From Parcubacteria group bacterium (GTDB lineage Bacteria > Patescibacteria > Paceibacteria > SW-4-49-11): DNA of 64,000 nt. A model generated the notes under the pieces. It searched no databases, was not told where the DNA came from, and worked only from the letters and a program-made list of their open reading frames with translations. The DNA lies in assembly GCA_943354045.1 (NCBI GenBank), contig CALRBF010000003.1, positions 1 through 64,000 on the forward strand, written 5' to 3'. Made by a program: the position numbers and the translations under genes. The first letter of the stretch is position 1, and every line of letters begins with the position of its first letter. Below are positions 11,401-18,347 of the stretch, one piece after another.

Positions 11401-11523
11401 AAAAGGAAATTCCACCAAAATATATTTACTTTCTTTACCTGAAGAATTATTAGCCGTATAATCTACAAAGCCTTCAGCCCAGCGCTGTATCCATTTTTGT
11501 TCAATAGTTCTGTGATTATACAT
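8404..11523 (-). CDS. leuS: Leucyl-tRNA synthetase with inserted HAD phosphatase domain
   Basis: This class I synthetase charges tRNA-Leu and edits mischarged tRNA. At 1039 aa it is about 200 residues longer than usual. HIGH is HVGH in GLHVGHIRSY, and KMSKS is intact. The CP1 editing domain keeps the Thr-rich segment (TTRIDTLFGV, with the usual Pro replaced by Ile) and the catalytic Asp region GTGAVMAVPAHDERD. The extra length is a complete HAD-type domain (residues about 238-443) inserted between the first CP1 strand (GSEIDFKLE) and the TTR segment. There is no stop or frameshift, and both halves align normally with the family. The gene is followed 53 bp later by the beta-CASP nuclease. Confidence 0.96.
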   Translation of the reverse strand: MYNHRTIEQKWIQRWAEGFVDYTANNSSGKESKYILVEFPFPSGAGLHVGHIRSYVAQDIKARMYRMQGQNVLYPIGWDAFGLPTENYAIQNNISPIIATENNINTFKKQLALLGLSFDWSREINTTDPQYYRWTQWIWLQMYKAGLAYQDTTKVWWCDELKTVLANEEVIDGKSERGGHPCERVSLTQWMLAITKYADRLDKDLDIVDYLPVIKTQQRNWIGRSEGSEIDFKLEHQTEKYIIFDFDGVLGDTEKETIQAIMEISQIDETEALKKNFNYLSKKPSHARGAEDSEIKRIDAWTLKFGEILAKLEPKIFNGFIDEIVKLQNTKIAIVSSGSHAYITPMIEEIKKLGVNPTHVLTYEDHYSKEEKIEIICNDWGVSEKDIYYFTDSQADIYELENLCDKNKLIGCGWGHMGLQPLLDLLPEQQVLKRFEDIKNIFPKKNIKVFTTRIDTLFGVIFLVLAPEHPILDTIVTSEYKEAIQTYQKQTKSKSDLDRQQEKEKTGVFTGAYAVHPLTGEQIPIWTADYVLMNYGTGAVMAVPAHDERDREFAEKYNLAIINVITEDNILENSDLYNGLSTLEAKQKLTQELEFKNLGHQKIQYKLRDWVFSRQRYWGEPFPIVWINEQSYGQISGEIVKFLPANPITRQKNNNTEYAVPLAPTELPLELPEVESYIPEGQGEGPLALAKDWVQVWYHIETGKTLPRSETKPDDKWVEGIRETDTMPNWAGSSWYYLRYADAHNTQELANQAALEQWLPVDLYNGGMEHVTLHLLYSRFWHKFLYDIGLVPTIEPYQKRIAHGMILAEGGIKMSKSKGNTVDPVEMVESFGADSLRIYEMFMGPYDEAIAWDTSGLIGCSRFLKRVYQWITDMQTQTLEKAVDTIKLDYDTHILIRKITEDIENQKYNTCISSLMEYLNTYINKDIGKEYITTYITLLAPFAPHIAEELWEILGKTESVHKSIWPQFDESKLIQTEADYQIHINGKMRDIITVNAQLDNEAIQQKALESDKVNTIITDKTRIKKIIVNQDKKIVIIIY
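10195..10812 (-). other. HAD-superfamily domain inserted in LeuRS CP1 domain
   Basis: This sub-gene segment encodes residues about 238-443 of the leuS product. HAD motif I is DFDGVLGD (Asp245, Asp247), motif II is the Ser in IAIVSSGS, motif III is a Lys in HYSKEEK, and motif IV is the acidic TDSQAD. All catalytic positions of a subfamily-I phosphatase or mutase are therefore present. In ordinary LeuRS the same place holds only a short beta-hairpin loop before the TTRPDTLFG segment. The domain could be an active phosphohydrolase or a structural add-on. Its substrate cannot be told from the sequence. Confidence 0.88.
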
Positions 11524-11578
11524 AATAACAATAATTTATTGGTATTATTCTAGCATATATGTCTTATTTTGTCATTGA

Positions 11579-12259
11579 TTAGCGCAATCTTGACCCCAAT
11601 ATTTCCCCTGTATTAATATTACAGTTTAAGATTATTGCTTGAGCTAATGGTAAATCTATTTGAAGAGTATCCTCTATTGAGGTTTTTTGAAAATAATGAA
11701 TAAATCCTTTTATACTATCATGATGAGCAATAATAAGAATGTTTTTGTCCTGCTTTAATAAAGGAATTATAGTGTCCTCTATAAGACTATTTACTCTTTT
11801 TACAACATCTTCTAAACTTTCTGCTGAAGGCAATAATTCTGGCGCAATATAAGCATATCTTCTATCCTTACTTGGATGATGAGCATCACTAATATCTACC
11901 GCTTCAGTTTTTTTATCCCAACTTGATACAATATTTTCAATATCTGGATATTGTAATAAAGCTTCTTGATGAGTAAGTCCTTGTATTTTCCCATAATGCC
12001 TTGGATTCAGTCTCCAATCATGTATTTCCGGCATCCAAGAATGATACATATTATTAAGTACCGTCCAACCACTTACAATAGATCGCTCTAATACTGAAGT
12101 AATCATAATATCTATATGAAATCCTTTGTTTAAAAGTATATTACCCATATGCTGTAATGATTCTCTCGCATTAACTAATGGGACATCTTCCCAACCAATA
12201 TATCTATTTTCTTGAGCCCATACACTATCCCCATGTCTAATTAATATAATTTGTGCCAT
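11579..12259 (-). CDS. Divergent phosphoglycerate mutase-like histidine phosphatase
   Basis: This 226-aa protein belongs to the histidine phosphatase superfamily and is a paralogue of the gpmA product encoded 6 bp upstream. The phosphohistidine motif is RHGD (His9), where gpmA has RHGE. The proton-donor Glu of LNERHYG is replaced by Pro86 (LNPRHYG). The second His motif is AHHDS instead of AHGNS. Overall colinearity with dPGM is kept. Loss of the Glu argues against normal mutase activity. It could be a phosphatase with another substrate or a partner of GpmA. It is probably cotranscribed with recA and gpmA. Confidence 0.8.
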   Translation of the reverse strand: MAQIILIRHGDSVWAQENRYIGWEDVPLVNARESLQHMGNILLNKGFHIDIMITSVLERSIVSGWTVLNNMYHSWMPEIHDWRLNPRHYGKIQGLTHQEALLQYPDIENIVSSWDKKTEAVDISDAHHPSKDRRYAYIAPELLPSAESLEDVVKRVNSLIEDTIIPLLKQDKNILIIAHHDSIKGFIHYFQKTSIEDTLQIDLPLAQAIILNCNINTGEILGSRLR

Positions 12260-12265
12260 ATCTAT

Positions 12266-13015
12266 TTATTTAAACAAAGATTTAATTTTATCCCAAAATG
12301 TGATATTTTTTTTCAAGGCATCATTAAGATAATAACGCTTCTCTACTTTTAAATCTGACTCCCTAAGATGATATATCAATGGCTGTCCAGTTGGAATTTC
12401 TAAATCAATAATTTTTTTATCTGAAATATGTTCAATAAATTTTACTAATGCTCTTAAACTATTCCCATGTGCTGAGATAATAATTCTTTTTCCTGACAAT
12501 ATAGCTGGCTTTAATTCTTGTTCCCAATAAGGGGAAACTCTATCCAAAGTATCCTTAAGAGATTCTCCAATAGGTAATTTATCCTTAGGAATACTCTTAT
12601 ACCTATCATCAGAGGCTGGATATCGTGAATCATATTCTGATAATAGCGGAGGTCTAATAGCAAAAGCTCTTCTCCACACCTTTACCTGATATTCTCCAAA
12701 CTCTTCTATCGCATCAGTTTTATCTTTTCCTTGTAATCCCCCATAATGTCTCTCATTAAGATGCCAATTTTTAATAACTGGTATCCATGTCATATGAGCT
12801 GATTCTAGCGCATATTGTAATGTATCAACAGCACGATCTAGAACAGAAGTATAAGCAATATCAAACTCAAAACCATTCTGCTTTAAAGCAATTCCCAATG
12901 TTTTAGCTTCTTGTATACCTTTAGCAGATAATTCTATATCAGTCCAGCCAGTAAATTTATCTAGCTGATTCCATACACTTTCGCCATGGCGAATAAGCAC
13001 CAATGTATAGGCCAT
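12266..13015 (-). CDS. gpmA: 2,3-bisphosphoglycerate-dependent phosphoglycerate mutase
   Basis: This enzyme interconverts 3- and 2-phosphoglycerate in glycolysis. The 249-aa length and the motifs are canonical: LIRHGESVWN with His10, FTGWTDIEL, LNERHYGGLQGKDK with Glu88 (the general acid), and ISAHGNSLRAL with the second His. The start lies 2 bp after the recA stop, and the divergent paralogue follows 6 bp later. Together with pgk at 22539-23609 it supplies part of lower glycolysis in this window. Confidence 0.95.
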   Translation of the reverse strand: MAYTLVLIRHGESVWNQLDKFTGWTDIELSAKGIQEAKTLGIALKQNGFEFDIAYTSVLDRAVDTLQYALESAHMTWIPVIKNWHLNERHYGGLQGKDKTDAIEEFGEYQVKVWRRAFAIRPPLLSEYDSRYPASDDRYKSIPKDKLPIGESLKDTLDRVSPYWEQELKPAILSGKRIIISAHGNSLRALVKFIEHISDKKIIDLEIPTGQPLIYHLRESDLKVEKRYYLNDALKKNITFWDKIKSLFK

Positions 13016-13017
13016 AT

Positions 13018-14091
13018 TTATTCTTCAATTGAGCTAGTATCAAGACTAGGAGCTTCTTCAGTTACCTCAGAAATATCTTCTTTAGCTAACACATCCGTAT
13101 ATAGTTTTTCTAATGTTTCTGGATTATCTCTTAATTCTTTACGGGCTGATTCTAATCCTTGTCCAAGAGTATTTCCTTCCAAATCCTGAATATAAGTACC
13201 TTTTTTCTTTAATACCCCTACTTTGAGAGCTAAATTAATTAAATCCGTTTCCAAAGAAACACCTTCATTATACATAATATCAAATTCAGCCACCTTAAAT
13301 GGAGCTGCTACTTTATTTTTTACAATTTTAGCTTTAGTTCTTGCACCAATAACCTCTTCTCCTTTTTTAATTTGAGCAATACGCTTAATTTCAATTCGAA
13401 CTGAAGCATAAAACTTCAAAGCCTTTCCCCCCGGAGTTTCAACTGGACTACCATACCCCATCATACCAATTTTCATACGAGTTTGATTGGTAAATAAAAT
13501 CGTGGTATTAGCTTTGGCGGAAATAGCAGTTAATTTACGTAATGCCTGTGACATAAGACGAGCCTGAATAGCCACATGAGAATCTCCCATATCACCTTCA
13601 ATTTCTGCCTTTGGTACAATAGCAGCAACTGAATCTAAGACAATAATATCTACATTACCTGATTGCACTAAAGCTTCTACTATAGATAAAGCTTCTTCTC
13701 CTGTATTAGGCTGCGAAATAAGCAAATCATCGGTATTTACTTTAAGTTTTTTTGCATATTCTGGATCAAGAGCATGCTCAGTATCAATAAATGCAGCCAC
13801 GCCTCCTTCTTTTTGTGCATTCGCAATAACCTGAAGACAAATAGTTGTTTTTCCACTCGATTCAGGGCCATATATTTCAACAATTCTTCCTTGCGGGATT
13901 CCGCCAATTCCAAGTGCTCGGTCTAGCGAAATAGATCCAGTTGAATAGGCATGAATATCTACCTTTTTTACCTCACCTAGTTTCATCATGGATTCATCAC
14001 CAAATTTACTTTTGATATCATCTAATACCGATTGTATTTTATCTTGTTTACTTGCTATCTTATCAATTACTTTGGATTTAGTCTTTGCCAT
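13018..14091 (-). CDS. recA: RecA recombinase
   Basis: This DNA-dependent ATPase carries out homologous recombination and the SOS response. In 357 aa it shows Walker A GPESSGKTT (residues 75-83), the Walker B region VDIIVLDSVAAIVPKAE, the L1/L2 loop region with MSQALRKL and LFTNQTRMKIGMMGYG, and GGKALKFYASVR. The C-terminus is acidic, as usual. The initiating ATG is preceded by a long hairpin (14122-14159). The gpmA gene follows after 2 bp, an unusual recA-glycolysis linkage. Confidence 0.98.
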   Translation of the reverse strand: MAKTKSKVIDKIASKQDKIQSVLDDIKSKFGDESMMKLGEVKKVDIHAYSTGSISLDRALGIGGIPQGRIVEIYGPESSGKTTICLQVIANAQKEGGVAAFIDTEHALDPEYAKKLKVNTDDLLISQPNTGEEALSIVEALVQSGNVDIIVLDSVAAIVPKAEIEGDMGDSHVAIQARLMSQALRKLTAISAKANTTILFTNQTRMKIGMMGYGSPVETPGGKALKFYASVRIEIKRIAQIKKGEEVIGARTKAKIVKNKVAAPFKVAEFDIMYNEGVSLETDLINLALKVGVLKKKGTYIQDLEGNTLGQGLESARKELRDNPETLEKLYTDVLAKEDISEVTEEAPSLDTSSIEE

Positions 14092-14121
14092 ATCAGTATT
14101 GGTTAATATTATTTATAGTAT

Positions 14122-14159
14122 ATCACTCCCCCCTCATCTTGTATAGAGGGGGGAGTGAT
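14122..14159. terminator. 14-bp perfect hairpin between crtB-like gene and recA
   Basis: ATCACTCCCCCCTC (14122-14135) pairs exactly with GAGGGGGGAGTGAT (14146-14159) across a 10-nt loop. It stands out as G/C-rich in AT-rich DNA. It lies between the stop of the phytoene-synthase-like gene and the start of recA, both on the minus strand. The U-run is poor on that strand. It could end the isoprenoid transcript or act as a leader structure for recA. Confidence 0.6.
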
Positions 14160-14163
14160 TCAT

Positions 14164-15024
14164 TTATTCTTGAAATCCATATTCTAATGCTGCTTTCCCA
14201 AGAATATATACCTTTTCTCGCTTTGATGTTCTCGCTCTTTTTGTTAACACATCATAATGATTTTGTTCAATTTTACCGAGAATCGCCTCATACATACGAC
14301 TTGCCATAATAACGGCAAATCTTCCTTTTCTATTCAGATATTGGAGTCCCTTATCTGATTTCCGATATAATTCACGAGTATGCTGTATTTGATATTTGAG
14401 ACAATTCACAAATTCTTGTGTTACCTGATGCTTCTGAATCATATCTTCTGTAACTTTATACTTTGATAAATCATACTGGGGTATATATATTCTACCACGC
14501 TGATCATAATCCTCACCGATATCTCGAATGAAATTTGTCATTTGCATCGCCTCTCCAAGTAAAGAGGCATATTCCAAAGCCTTATCATCCGTATATCCAA
14601 TAATATATGTCATCATAAGTCCAACTACTGAGGCCGAGCCATACATATATTGCTGCAAATCTTGATATGTTTTATATTCTTTAATTGTGATATCCTGTTT
14701 CATAGCAGCAAGAAAATTTAGACTATATTGATAGGGAATATGATAGGTATGGAATACTTTTGAGGTCAAATTTAGTACCGGGTATTCTGTTATACCCCCA
14801 TGATACGCCCTTTCCCAAACTTCTTGCCAATTATTTAACTCAGCTAAAATATCTGCATCTGAACTATCTTTAGTATTGTCTACAATCTCATCTGGAATAC
14901 GAAAAAAGCTATACAAAGCATACGTTGCTTGTCTCAAATCAGTAGGTAAAAATCGAGTGGCAAAATAGTAACTCGTACCAAACTGCTTAGTAATAGCCTC
15001 TATTGACTTAGTGTATTTGTCCAT
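14164..15024 (-). CDS. Phytoene/squalene synthase family enzyme
   Basis: This trans-isoprenyl diphosphate synthase joins two prenyl diphosphates head to head. The 286-aa length fits CrtB/CrtM/HpnC. Two Asp-rich Mg-binding motifs are seen: DEIVD at residues 45-49, and MTNFIRDIGEDYDQRGRIYIP around 165-185, a strong family signature. It follows the polyprenyl synthase gene by 8 bp, so the two probably act in sequence to make phytoene- or dehydrosqualene-like C40 or C30 products. No desaturase or cyclase is present in this window. Confidence 0.9.
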   Translation of the reverse strand: MDKYTKSIEAITKQFGTSYYFATRFLPTDLRQATYALYSFFRIPDEIVDNTKDSSDADILAELNNWQEVWERAYHGGITEYPVLNLTSKVFHTYHIPYQYSLNFLAAMKQDITIKEYKTYQDLQQYMYGSASVVGLMMTYIIGYTDDKALEYASLLGEAMQMTNFIRDIGEDYDQRGRIYIPQYDLSKYKVTEDMIQKHQVTQEFVNCLKYQIQHTRELYRKSDKGLQYLNRKGRFAVIMASRMYEAILGKIEQNHYDVLTKRARTSKREKVYILGKAALEYGFQE

Positions 15025-15032
15025 ATATGTTT

Positions 15033-16094
15033 TTAATATGACCTATCAGCAATATATGTAATCAGAGCATTTAATGCAATTCTTGTGTCCTCTGTAATAT
15101 TATTCTCCGCTCGCGTAATTTGTCGGGCCTGCTCTAAATACGATTGCACTTTAGCTCTCGCATATGAAAGAGCACCTGTGCGTTCAAATAAATTAATAAT
15201 AGAAATTTGATCTGCATCTGTAAAAAATTCATTTCCCCAATAAGTTTGTAATACAGCAATATCTTTATCATTCCCCTGTTCAAGCACATATTGAGTCAAA
15301 AAAGTATGCTGATGCTCCCTAATATCCGATAATACTGATTTTTTAATAATATTAGGGTCAGCAATAATATCTAAAATATCATCTTGAGTTTGAAAAGCAA
15401 GTCCCAAAGCAATACCAAAGTCAACACAAAACTGCTCTAATTCTTTTCCTTTGCCCACCAAAGTTACTCCTATTTGCATAGGGCGCACAAAAGTATAACC
15501 AGCTGTTTTTAATCGCATTTTTGTTTCAATCAAATCAGCGTCAATTGAGTCCCTCGTCATAACATTCACATCAATCATTTGTCCTACCGCAACCTCATCA
15601 ATCATTTGATAGAATATTTTCCAAGCAGCGTTATGATAAGGTAATTGCTGAAACTCATGAAATCGTCCAATAGCCCAAGAAAACAACAAGTCCCCAATCA
15701 AAATTGCCTGAGAATGTCCATAATGCACTCTATTCCTAACACTTCTATGATTATCTTGTATACTATTGGATACAAAAGTATGTACGGTATCTACTCTATG
15801 CCGTATTTTTCCTTCATCAATTACATCATCATGCACCAAGGCAAAAGCATGAAAAATTTCAAGAGATACTAATAAATCTAAGATAATATCTGGACTTTCT
15901 CCCCCCAAGGTTTCATATAGAGTATAGGCCATATAAGGACGAATACATTTCCCCCCCCCAATAATAGCTTTGACATAATGAATAATATTTAAAATTTCCT
16001 CATCTTGAGTATAAAGGGAATATTCTACAAATTTTTGATCAAGAGCTTTCTCAAGAAGAGGTTGAAATTTTTCTTTAAATATCTTTATATTCAT
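15033..16094 (-). CDS. Polyprenyl diphosphate synthase (FPP/GGPP type)
   Basis: This 353-aa trans-prenyltransferase elongates allylic diphosphates with IPP. The first Asp-rich motif is HDDVIDEGKIRHR (Asp89, Asp90, Asp93), and the second is QTQDDILDI. GGGKCIRP near residue 47 is the IPP-binding region. The residues before the first motif are AFALVH, so product length (C15 or C20) cannot be fixed by eye. It is paired with the phytoene/squalene synthase gene 8 bp downstream. The transcript probably starts in the spacer at 16095-16159. Confidence 0.92.
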   Translation of the reverse strand: MNIKIFKEKFQPLLEKALDQKFVEYSLYTQDEEILNIIHYVKAIIGGGKCIRPYMAYTLYETLGGESPDIILDLLVSLEIFHAFALVHDDVIDEGKIRHRVDTVHTFVSNSIQDNHRSVRNRVHYGHSQAILIGDLLFSWAIGRFHEFQQLPYHNAAWKIFYQMIDEVAVGQMIDVNVMTRDSIDADLIETKMRLKTAGYTFVRPMQIGVTLVGKGKELEQFCVDFGIALGLAFQTQDDILDIIADPNIIKKSVLSDIREHQHTFLTQYVLEQGNDKDIAVLQTYWGNEFFTDADQISIINLFERTGALSYARAKVQSYLEQARQITRAENNITEDTRIALNALITYIADRSY

Positions 16095-16159
16095 GATTAT
16101 CTATACAATGACTATTAACATACTATACTTTATTTAGTCTATACTATATTCTTATTCTT

Positions 16160-16195
16160 GACAATAAAAACCGGTTTTACCCGGCTTTTATTGTC
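16160..16195. terminator. Hairpin terminator
   Basis: GACAATAAAAACCGG (16160-16174) pairs with CCGGCTTTTATTGTC (16181-16195) over a 6-nt loop, with one G-T wobble. It sits just after the stop of the 79-aa membrane gene and before the polyprenyl synthase start, both minus strand. It most likely ends the small gene's transcript. The A/T blocks inside the stem make it roughly symmetric. Confidence 0.6.
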
Positions 16196-16217
16196 AGTCT
16201 TCTCAATTTAGATAAAA

Positions 16218-16457
16218 TTATTTCTTATCTTGTTGTAATTCCTTGAGAGAATCTTGCTGTTTTTGTTGAGCTTGATCTTGCTTATATTCTTGATATGCAT
16301 TAAATCCTAATGCTGTCAAAACATAAACAGCTTGATACAATATTATTCCACCAGCAACTAATACAATCATTGATTTTAATGCATACCTTGTAACAATTTC
16401 AGTTCTTGCAATAAATTCTTTGTGACTTGGATGCTTTTCTAATAATTTTTTACTCAT
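16218..16457 (-). CDS. Small single-pass membrane protein of unknown function
   Basis: This 79-aa protein has one predicted membrane helix (about residues 29-55, SMIVLVAGGIILYQAVYVLTALGF). The N-terminus is basic and cytoplasmic-looking, and the C-terminal tail is highly charged and Gln/Lys-rich (YKQDQAQQKQQDSLKELQQDKK), likely a short coiled coil. It is a single-gene unit with its own terminator and is divergent from the NUDIX gene. No family is recognised. Confidence 0.6.
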   Translation of the reverse strand: MSKKLLEKHPSHKEFIARTEIVTRYALKSMIVLVAGGIILYQAVYVLTALGFNAYQEYKQDQAQQKQQDSLKELQQDKK

Positions 16458-16541
16458 ATTTATGATTATTACTTAATATGATAATATTATATCATATTAA
16501 CCATTATCTTACAATATCTTACAATAGATACATTATATTTA

Positions 16542-16570
16542 TGTACAAAATAGCAATTATAAGCTATACT
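16542..16570 (+). promoter_or_regulatory. Promoter of NUDIX-proS unit
   Basis: TGTACA (16542-16547) and TATACT (16565-16570) lie 17 bp apart, about 38 bp ahead of the NUDIX start codon. The -35 box deviates from the consensus and the -10 is good. Confidence 0.5.
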
Positions 16571-16608
16571 ATACTTAATTCTTATATCAAGGTAAATTTT
16601 AGTTTTAT

Positions 16609-17073
16609 ATGACACAGGGTAAATTACGGAAAAATGTACTTGCTATCATCTTTGATGCAGATGGCAATGTACTTATTGTATCAAGATCCAATGACCCTCT
16701 TCATTGGCAATTTCCTCAGGGAGGAGTAAATGAGGGTGAGACCAATCAAGAGGCGGTACTACGGGAATTAGGAGAAGAACTACATACTACAGAATTTAAT
16801 CTCTTGGCTGAGTGTTCTGAAAAACATATATATCGCTGGGCAAAAAAATTAATTCGTGATGAAAATCTAGGCCAGGAACAAACTATTATGTTACTCAAAT
16901 TTACGGGAAATACCAAATCAATACAAGTGGATCGCCGCGAACTTGGAGGGTTTTTATGGGTACCTCAAGATAAAATTGAAATTTTCCTACATGAATACCG
17001 TAAGCCCGTATGGAATATTGTATTAAAACATTATTCCAAAGAGCAAATTACTTCTTTATTGACTAATGAATAA
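16609..17073 (+). CDS. NUDIX hydrolase (RppH/Ap4A hydrolase-like)
   Basis: This 154-aa NUDIX-fold pyrophosphohydrolase has the Nudix box at residues 38-60 (GGVNEGETNQEAVLRELGEE) with the REL-GEE metal ligands. The surrounding sequence (LRKNVLAIIFDADGNVLIVSR, WQFPQGGV) is like the RppH/Ap4A pyrophosphatase group, which removes the 5' pyrophosphate of mRNA or cleaves dinucleoside polyphosphates. The final G of the consensus box is replaced by His. The proS gene follows after 3 bp. The substrate remains open. Confidence 0.88.
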   Translation: MTQGKLRKNVLAIIFDADGNVLIVSRSNDPLHWQFPQGGVNEGETNQEAVLRELGEELHTTEFNLLAECSEKHIYRWAKKLIRDENLGQEQTIMLLKFTGNTKSIQVDRRELGGFLWVPQDKIEIFLHEYRKPVWNIVLKHYSKEQITSLLTNE

Positions 17074-17076
17074 TAT

Positions 17077-18300
17077 ATGTATCAATCATCTCTTATTTCT
17101 AAAACTCGCAAACAAATCAGCCAATCCGAGGAGTCTTTAAATGCCCAAATTCTTATCAAGGCTGGATTTGTTGATCAAGTTATGGCAGGAGTATATGCCT
17201 ATTTGCCTTTGGGTTATCGTGTTATTCAAAATATTGAAAAGATTGTAAGAGAAGAATTAGCAGCTATATCAGCTCAAGAAATTCTCTTACCAGCCCTACA
17301 ACCAAAATCTTATTGGGAAAAAACTGGGCGCTGGGATAATCTCGATGTTTTATATCGTTTTACCTCATATTATACTAATACTGAATTAGCTCTTGGCTCT
17401 ACCCATGAAGAAATTATCACCCCACTTGCTCAAAACTTAATTCAATCCTATCAAGATTTACCTTTGGCAGCCTATCAAATTCAAACTAAATTTAGAGATG
17501 AGAAACGAGCAAAATCTGGATTGCTACGGGGAAGAGAATTTATTATGAAAGATTTGTATTCTTTTCATAGTAATAGTGAAGATTTGGATGCATATTATGA
17601 TATTGTTATTCAAGCCTATATCAATATTTATAAGAGACTTGGACTTGGAGATAAGACGCTCAAAACATATGCTTCTGGTGGGAGTTTTAGTAAATATTCT
17701 CATGAATTTCAGACTTTATCAGATATTGGAGAAGATACCATATTTGTATGTGAGAAATGTAATATTGCTATAAATCAAGAAATTATCGATGAGCAAAATA
17801 CTTGTCCTGAATGTGGAAATAGTGATTTGATTGAAAAAAAAGCTATTGAAGTTGGTAATATTTTTAAATTACAAACAAAATATTCTGATGCTTTTGGACT
17901 TGAGTTTACTGATGATAAAGGACAAAATAAGCCCGTAATTATGGGATGTTATGGGATTGGGATTTCACGACTTATGGGAACTATCGTAGAAATATTTGCT
18001 GAGAATAATGCAAAAATGCTATGGCCAGCTGAAATAAGTCCTTTTGATACACATATTATTGTACTCAATACCGATTCTGCTGAAGTGAAAAATAAAGCTG
18101 AAGAGCTTTATCAGCAGTATCAAAAAAATGGAAAATCCGTATTATTTGACAGTCGTGATGAAAGACCAGGTGTTAAATTTGCTGATGCTGATTTGATTGG
18201 AATTCCTGAAAGAATTATTATAAGTAAAAAAAGTTTAGAGCAAAATGGAGTCGAGATAAATGGGGTTATTATCCCTTTTGAAAAAATCTATAAATTCTAA
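17077..18300 (+). CDS. proS: Prolyl-tRNA synthetase lacking the INS editing domain
   Basis: This class II synthetase has only 407 aa, where typical bacterial ProRS has about 570. Motif 1 (residues about 40-75), motif 2 (FRDEKRAKSGLLRGREFIMKD) and motif 3 (GCYGIGISRLMG) are intact, as is a C-terminal anticodon-binding domain (HIIVLNTDSAEVKNKAEELY, DERPGVKFADADLIGIP). Between motifs 2 and 3 there is only a small Cys4 segment (CEKC, CPEC) where the roughly 180-residue INS domain normally sits. Post-transfer editing of Ala-tRNA-Pro in cis should therefore be absent. The gene ends at a hairpin shared with the convergent S41 protease gene. Confidence 0.95.
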   Translation: MYQSSLISKTRKQISQSEESLNAQILIKAGFVDQVMAGVYAYLPLGYRVIQNIEKIVREELAAISAQEILLPALQPKSYWEKTGRWDNLDVLYRFTSYYTNTELALGSTHEEIITPLAQNLIQSYQDLPLAAYQIQTKFRDEKRAKSGLLRGREFIMKDLYSFHSNSEDLDAYYDIVIQAYINIYKRLGLGDKTLKTYASGGSFSKYSHEFQTLSDIGEDTIFVCEKCNIAINQEIIDEQNTCPECGNSDLIEKKAIEVGNIFKLQTKYSDAFGLEFTDDKGQNKPVIMGCYGIGISRLMGTIVEIFAENNAKMLWPAEISPFDTHIIVLNTDSAEVKNKAEELYQQYQKNGKSVLFDSRDERPGVKFADADLIGIPERIIISKKSLEQNGVEINGVIIPFEKIYKF

Positions 18301-18302
18301 AT

Positions 18303-18336
18303 AAAAAATCTCTCTGTATAAAAGAGAGATTTTTTA
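18303..18336. terminator. Bidirectional terminator between proS and S41 protease
   Basis: An A-run and TCTCTCT stem pairs with AGAGAGATTTTTT over a short loop, giving a stem flanked by A on one side and T on the other. It lies between convergent genes whose stops are 47 bp apart. It should work as an intrinsic terminator in both directions. Confidence 0.85.
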
Positions 18337-18347
18337 TTTATAGTCCT

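Noticed and set aside
16160..16195. Start of a CRISPR-like or REP-like repeat
   Set aside because: Only one copy is seen, placed after a gene stop. It is better read as a terminator.
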